64,000 bases of DNA from Ceratodon purpureus (lineage: Eukaryota; Streptophyta; Bryopsida; Pseudoditrichales; Ditrichaceae): positions 15,220,476 through 15,284,475 of the forward strand of contig CM026428.1 of the NCBI GenBank assembly GCA_014871385.1, given 5' to 3'. The first letter of the stretch is position 1, and the number at the start of each line of letters is the position of its first letter. The notes beneath the pieces are model-generated. The model was not told where the DNA came from and did no database searches. It saw only the letters and a program-made list of their open reading frames with translations. Made by a program: the position numbers and the translations under genes. Below are positions 58,901-64,000 of this stretch, in pieces.

Positions 58901-61218
58901 TCCCTTTCCAACTGCTGTTCTAAATGCCTTCAATTCAATCCAGGTATGAAATATATGACTTTTCATTAAGGTACAAACACTAAATGCACCTACTCATCTT
59001 CTGTCATCCCTCAAGCAAATCAGCTCAAATGTGCTCTCACGGCTGGTTCAGTTCAGAACTTCAGACTATGCCCAAGTTGAGAGGACGACCGTCACTTTTC
59101 TTCTGGACCAAACTATGTCGAGAGGCCAAGCTCAATGAATAGAAAGGTTGGCCTTTCAACGGAAATTTGGATTGAGCAAAATGCTTAATCCAAAATTTTA
59201 CTTGAGAGGTAGTCATCATGGCTCCAAAACTTCCTAAAAGTAGTGCCACTTACGCTCTATTGGAGGTGACGTCGTTTGGACCTCAGCTCTTAGTGTAAAG
59301 ATCGAGAGGCCGGATTTTTTTTTTTTTTTTTATTGTAACGTATTCTTAACCAAATTCTTACTCAAAATGTCAACTTATCCATGTTGTAGTATACATGAGT
59401 TTAGAAGGATAGGTTTCAAAACTATGACCAAAAAAAGTTTGACAGTAACTGAGAAAACATTTACAACCTACTTTGATCTTTATGATCTCACAAATCAAGA
59501 ACAATTAGAGATTAGATGTAGAATCCACTCTTGACAAGTCTTACATTGATAACTATAAAAATTAAATATTTTTGATGAAATATTATGCTCTAAATATTCC
59601 CAAAAATACATTATTAAGTGCTGGCTATTAGTAGGATCAGCCACTTTGATCCACCTAGTACATTCCTTGACTGAAGTTGTTGGAATTAGCAATGAGCAAC
59701 AAGCATGTTCTAGCATATTCTCCATCTTTGTCATAGTACAGTCAATATCAGGCCATGCACACACTACAAATGTTTTGTGCGTCAAGCTGGAGTATATGGA
59801 ATTACTTATTGGGAAAAAAAAAATCTGAAATTTTGAGAATTTGCTATGTGAACAAAACATGTGATTGTTACCCCTGTAGCCTTCTCAAAGGGAGGAAGTT
59901 GAGTTAATAAAGGTATTATAATCTCCACCTTTCTAGCACCTTAGTTGATATTTGTTAAAATCATAAAAGGCTTAAGACATTCCATTCACAAAATTATGTT
60001 TTCTATTCTAATTTCTAATAAAACATAGTGTAGCAAAGTTATGATTCAAAAGTCATTTCAAAACACCATTTTATTGGAATTTTGTATGCATATAGAAATG
60101 GATATGACACACGCTCAAAGTACCTTCCATCCTATGGGCATAAATAGTAAAGTTAATAATTTTATTTATATAAAATTAGTACTTAAATGTACCACCTATG
60201 GAAAATCACATAAAATAAGAAAATGAACTCAAGGATTGAACATTGAAGGGCAAAGCAACATCCTTCTAATGGTGATACATCAAAAGACTTTGTAATATTG
60301 AAGGAATTAAATATATTTAGTTTTTAACACACATCTATAAAAATGACTTTTTTTCAATTTGTTTTTAATTTTGATGTACAAAAAGACTATATATAGGCAA
60401 TGTGAAAAATTTTCTTTAAATGGAATTACTAACCACCATAAGTTTGTAAAGGTAAGTAGTTCTTTTTAATCAAATATAGCCAAAATGAGTGGATGTCTTT
60501 AAAAATAAAGAATGTTTTTTATTCTATCTAACTCAATGTATGTGCTTGTTTAAGTATATAGAAACACACAACATTCATTTAACTACAGGAACTTTTCTAA
60601 GTTCCACGTAATTTTTTTTCACCATCATCTTTTTAGGTTTTCTTTCTATTGATAACTTTCATATTCCATTCCATTTCTCCCACATAAATTTGAGGCCATT
60701 ACTTGTTTTCATAGTTTAAACTTATCATTTTATATATTAGTAATAAAATACGTTTTTTTGAAAATTGAACTTATGTCCTATAACAAATTGGATGGCAAGC
60801 ATTTATGGCTACATATACCTATTTGTGTTTATTGAAGCTTAGATTATTGAAGAGAAACCTTCATGGTAAGAGCAGAAAGAACTTTATTGACCAAAAAGTA
60901 AGACTCAAAACTAACATGCCTATTATTTTTTTGTTCATTTGAGATTCACACACTCTTTTTATTAGTGTAGTACTTTCACCTAACTCCATGCATGTTAAAG
61001 TAAAGACTTTTTAATAGTTATATGTTGAAAGTAAGAAAAAACTAATAGAGATGAGTTATCTATTACTTTTTAGAAAAACTAAAAATCTACATGTATCATT
61101 TATACATAGGGTCCAAAACAAAACCGCAAAGAGGGTCTCAAATATGATTTAATGGTTTTCAATGTTACATTTGGTTGGTCAAAATGGAGGCAATTTGGTC
61201 GCCGTTTGCCATGCTGAC
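55975..61218. other. Intergenic DNA, no gene recognised
   Basis: Short frames only. The segment 59313-59540 starts with a T-run and contains TTCTTAACCAAATTCTTACTC and GATCTCACAAATC, similar to TTCATAACCAATTCACTACTC and AATCTCACAAATG of the 51-53 kb units. It is probably an eroded piece of the same piggyBac-type family. Confidence 0.45.
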
Positions 61219-61524
61219 GCACTAGCGATAAGGTGGTTGAGACTGTAAGTCTTGGAAATCAAATATGCGCTAGTGGTGTTTGTTTATGGATTCCAAAGCG
61301 GAACAATTTTGACTGTTATGTTGGTGCATTGGCAATAAAGTGATCAGGACTCTAAGACTTGGAAATCAAATATGCGCTGGTGGTGTCTCTTTATTGATTT
61401 AAGGATTCCAAAGTTGGTAACTGGGCCGCTCTAGTGATGCACTGGCGATAAGGTGAAAGAGACTGGAAGCCTTGGAAATCAAACAAGCGGTGGTGGTGGC
61501 TCTTTATTGACGATTCCAAAGCGA
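61219..61524. repeat. Tandem repeat, three diverged copies of about 107-113 bp
   Basis: Units begin at 61219, 61326 and 61439 with GCACTRGCGATAAGGTG-like sequence. They share AAGTCTTGGAAATCAAATAT, GCGCTRGTGGTG and CTTTATTGA...GATTCCAAAG. Similarity between copies is roughly 75-80% by eye. Confidence 0.88.
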
Positions 61525-62092
61525 GTCCTTTTCAACACTTGGCTTTTGGCTGGAGTGGAGGGTAGAGGGTGGAGAGAGGTGAACGTCATGCATCAAATAT
61601 CAAATCATGGAAGACTGCCTCTTCAGTTTATACTTATCACTAGACCTCTTCAATTTGTACATATGACTACGCAAAGGGAAGAAACTAACTAAGACTTTCC
61701 TACCAATAGTAAGAAAACAAAGAAGAACCCAACTTTAAAATTCATCTAGATATAAGGCAGCACATTTAGCTTTTAAATCACGGAGGAAATGGCTTACCAT
61801 ACAATGTAATCTTGGGATGAATTTCAAGACTCATCCTTTATCCAAAACTACCTAACACGTATGGAAACACATGAAATACAACCAATAAATACTTAACTAT
61901 CCTTGTATTCTTCATGTGAGTAAAACAAAATAACCAACACACATGTTTTAACTCGTAAGCAAGAACCCATTGAGGAGTCTTGATCGTGATTTGCCTCAAG
62001 AAACCTTGTTGTTCCTCACTCATGTCACCCTTAACTTATGTAGAATGTGGAAAAGGACAATTTTCTTATTTTTTGTGACCCGACTGTCTCAC
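61525..62092. other. Non-coding or unresolved
   Basis: No gene recognised. If the exon at 62093-62379 is real, part of this minus-strand downstream region is intron or further exons that I could not find. Confidence 0.4.
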
Positions 62093-62379
62093 CAACTTCT
62101 GAAATGCTTGACCAACTTCTGAAATACTTGAAATAGTAAGTGAGGAACGACATGGTGGCTAATAGTGCTTCCAGCCAGAGTAGGAAGTACCTCTGCCTCA
62201 CTGCATGTAAGGTAATCAAAGCAGACGCTGCAATAATCGAAGTTCATCCTAACAGATTGTAATGAAGGCCCTGGCTGAATTGGAATGTCATGTGGGTCCT
62301 CAAGGAATAATTCACCAGGAGGCAAGATTCTGGTTGCAATTTTCTCCACCCACTCCACAGCTAAGTTCACCAAATTGAC
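62093..62379 (-). other. Probable internal exon of an unidentified gene
   Basis: The minus-strand frame of 95 codons is bounded by an acceptor (CCCAGCTAG before GTCAATTTG) and a strong donor (GTTG before GTGAGAC). It reads VNLAVEWVEKIATRILPPGE, then EDPHDIPIQPGPSLQSVRMN and FDYCSVCFDYLTCSEAEVLP. The composition is clearly protein-like, with a YCxVCFDYLxC cluster. I could not find flanking exons or name a family. Confidence 0.4.
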
Positions 62380-62399
62380 CTAGCTGGGACATAATGTGC

Positions 62400-63725
62400 C
62401 ATTCTCTTTCCTTAAAGAAATGGTTGCAAGTGGAGCTTAAATTCAACTGATGGAAGATGGGAATTGGAATTGAGCTGATCATGGGCTTCAACTGGAATAC
62501 TACAGGTTGTCGATGGATAGGGACTGTACTTTGCTGATAAGGATGAACGCTATGCGGTTATCTTGTGGCAGAGATAGGAGCTTGCAGGCTCTGTGGTGAT
62601 GAAGGCTGATTGTACGCAGGCTTCGTTGATTGTTACAAAGCAATGAAGGCATGGAGTTCATGGTATTTACCCAGAGAATCGTCCAGCCGTGACTGAGTCA
62701 TACAACTCCAACTCTAGATATTTCGGAATATAGAATTACTGGAAGAACTGGTTGTACTGATTTTGAAATATACTCTGAACGTTTCCAACGCCATTTCCAC
62801 TAATTTGTAACTTGTTACTGTCTTACAAACTAGCTTGAATGGCTTTGTGTATTGCAGCAACTTGGAACTCCTACTCCTTCCCACATGACGACGTTCTCCA
62901 CATCATGGAGGTTAGATGCTTGGATAATTCTTACACTTGAGCAGATAGACTAAGAAACAGCCTGCAAAATTTCATCGCTAGTAACATTGCTGGAGGCAAT
63001 CGCTACTTGTTTCTCCGTTGCATGATTCTTCTTACTAGCATTTTCTTAATCGCTTGGATCCAGCTGCAGCAGAAGAATAAGGTTGCCACTGGAAATTTTA
63101 GTGATGTACGAAAGCCAACTACCTCAGCCGTTGATCATTACTATTTAAGAGAAGAATTGATCATGATGCTCGAGATATCTGAGAAGCAGAACCTTGACAT
63201 TTCTGATTTGACGACGCAATGCTTTTATGAAGTTATCAGTTGCTTGTGAAAAAAAACCGAGTCTGCTGCAGAACAGCGAATTGTGAATCGTGCTCGGGAG
63301 GACGTTCTTAAATATTTCATCACCCAACAGTACGTCCTGCTACGTAGAAATGAGTTCCATGCTCACATGAACTGTCTGAAAGAATGGAAACAACTCTTCT
63401 GCATGTGCTAGCTAGTTCTTGAAGCACATTCTATGGTTCGACTAATCTGATTTGCAGCTCACCCTGCTGAAACACCAAACCTATTGAGAGTAACAGATCA
63501 TGCAAGATATCTACAACAGAAAAACAGAGTATCTGGATACTGACTACCATCACATTAAGGACTGCTGTGAATCTACAGCTGAATAACAAAATGGGGGAGA
63601 TTTAAAGAAAATTGATCCAGCCGGTGAGGCAGTACATGATTGAGGTGTGAAGGCAGCGGGCATGGATTTTGAGAGGGTGAAGTAACGTTTCTGTGTGGTA
63701 GACCTTAAAGGAGATTTATTGCAGA
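62400..63725. other. Unresolved region with one protein-like frame
   Basis: A plus-strand frame at about 63040-63249 reads NFSDVRKPTTSAVDHYYLRE, then MLEISEKQNLDISDLTTQ. After a stop the same frame continues SAAEQRIVNRAREDVLKYF to about 63410. It looks like decayed or intron-interrupted coding sequence of unknown family. No other feature. Confidence 0.3.
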
Positions 63726-64000
63726 CACTACTGGAAGGTATTCCGAAACCATATGTTGAAAACACATTTTGGTTTCAACATATGCACGAAGATGGGGTTT
63801 CGAATATCAGGTGGAAAATGTGGTTCGAAATAACAAATTTTAACCATATTTTAAACCACATGGAAATGTGGTTTTCAACCACCCCTCCTGGAAGTTGAAA
63901 CCACCTTCTAATGTGATTTACAATGTGGTTTCAACCAGAGCTTGCTGAGTGCTGCTTAGTGCTGAGTGCTGAGTACTCAGCAGAGTACTGGCCTCTTGTC
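63726..64000. mobile_element. Possible CACTA-type transposon terminus, cut by the window edge
   Basis: CACTACTGGAAGG at 63726 resembles CACTA ends. It is followed by repeated, alternately oriented GTGGTTTCAACCA-like motifs and a 12-bp inverted repeat (CATATGTTGAAA against TTTCAACATATG, 63750-63784), the kind of subterminal repeat array CACTA transposases bind. The other end is outside the window. Confidence 0.5.

Noticed and set aside
1-64000. CRISPR array, prokaryotic operon or biosynthetic gene cluster
   Set aside because: No evenly spaced identical repeats with unique spacers. The recognised genes are spliced plant genes of unrelated function.

Overview
The window reads as AT-rich nuclear DNA of a land plant. 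It holds an alpha-expansin, a PLDRP1-like disordered protein, a DUF506 (PDDEXK-like) protein, an AIG2-like protein, a ZSWIM2-like SWIM+RING protein, and a U2 snRNA gene with plant-style promoter elements. Gene density is low, the introns I could place are short to moderate, and an unusually complete piggyBac element is present. Together these fit a non-flowering plant such as a bryophyte, but that lineage call is inference; sequence alone does not settle it.

Layout. 1-6.2 kb: a 5.2-kb piggyBac transposon (970-6167) with TTAA duplications and a decayed minus-strand transposase. 7.5-8.3 kb: alpha-expansin, plus strand. 8.3-14 kb: AT-rich non-coding DNA with a long-inverted-repeat element (about 11611-12330) and an exact 55-bp tandem duplication. 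14.07-15.35 kb: a decayed trihelix-like plus Ulp1-like gene. 18.3-19.5 kb (minus) and 19.7-20.8 kb (plus): a head-to-head pair, an unrecognised three-exon gene and the PLDRP1-like gene, with only 174 bp between start codons; a 210-bp MITE lies in an intron of the former. 21.7 kb: a Stowaway-type MITE. 23.7-24.8 kb: exon-like fragments resembling TELO2 and RNA helicase RH29/DDX54 stitched together, followed by an unknown ORF. 27.5-29.0 kb: the SWIM+RING gene (plus). 30.0-33.5 kb: a young, gag-only Copia-type LTR element. 34.2-36.0 kb: a five-exon AIG2-like gene (minus), for which all splice junctions could be read. 37.55 kb: U2 snRNA (plus). 39.5-40.9 kb: DUF506 gene (minus). 41-64 kb: essentially gene-poor, with MITEs (CACTA-like at 47.4 kb, two piggyBac-type units sharing one TTAA at 51.4-53.2 kb, another at 55.4 kb), a short poly(A) retroposed insertion (43.1 kb), tandem repeats, one unidentified exon (62.1-62.4 kb) and a possible CACTA terminus at the right edge.

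How it fits together: the host genes look like unlinked housekeeping, cell-wall and stress genes rather than a pathway cluster. The unifying theme is transposon activity. A piggyBac family spans an almost complete 5.2-kb element, TTAA-flanked short derivatives, and eroded relatives close to host promoters. I found no CRISPR, operon-like cluster or secondary-metabolite cluster.
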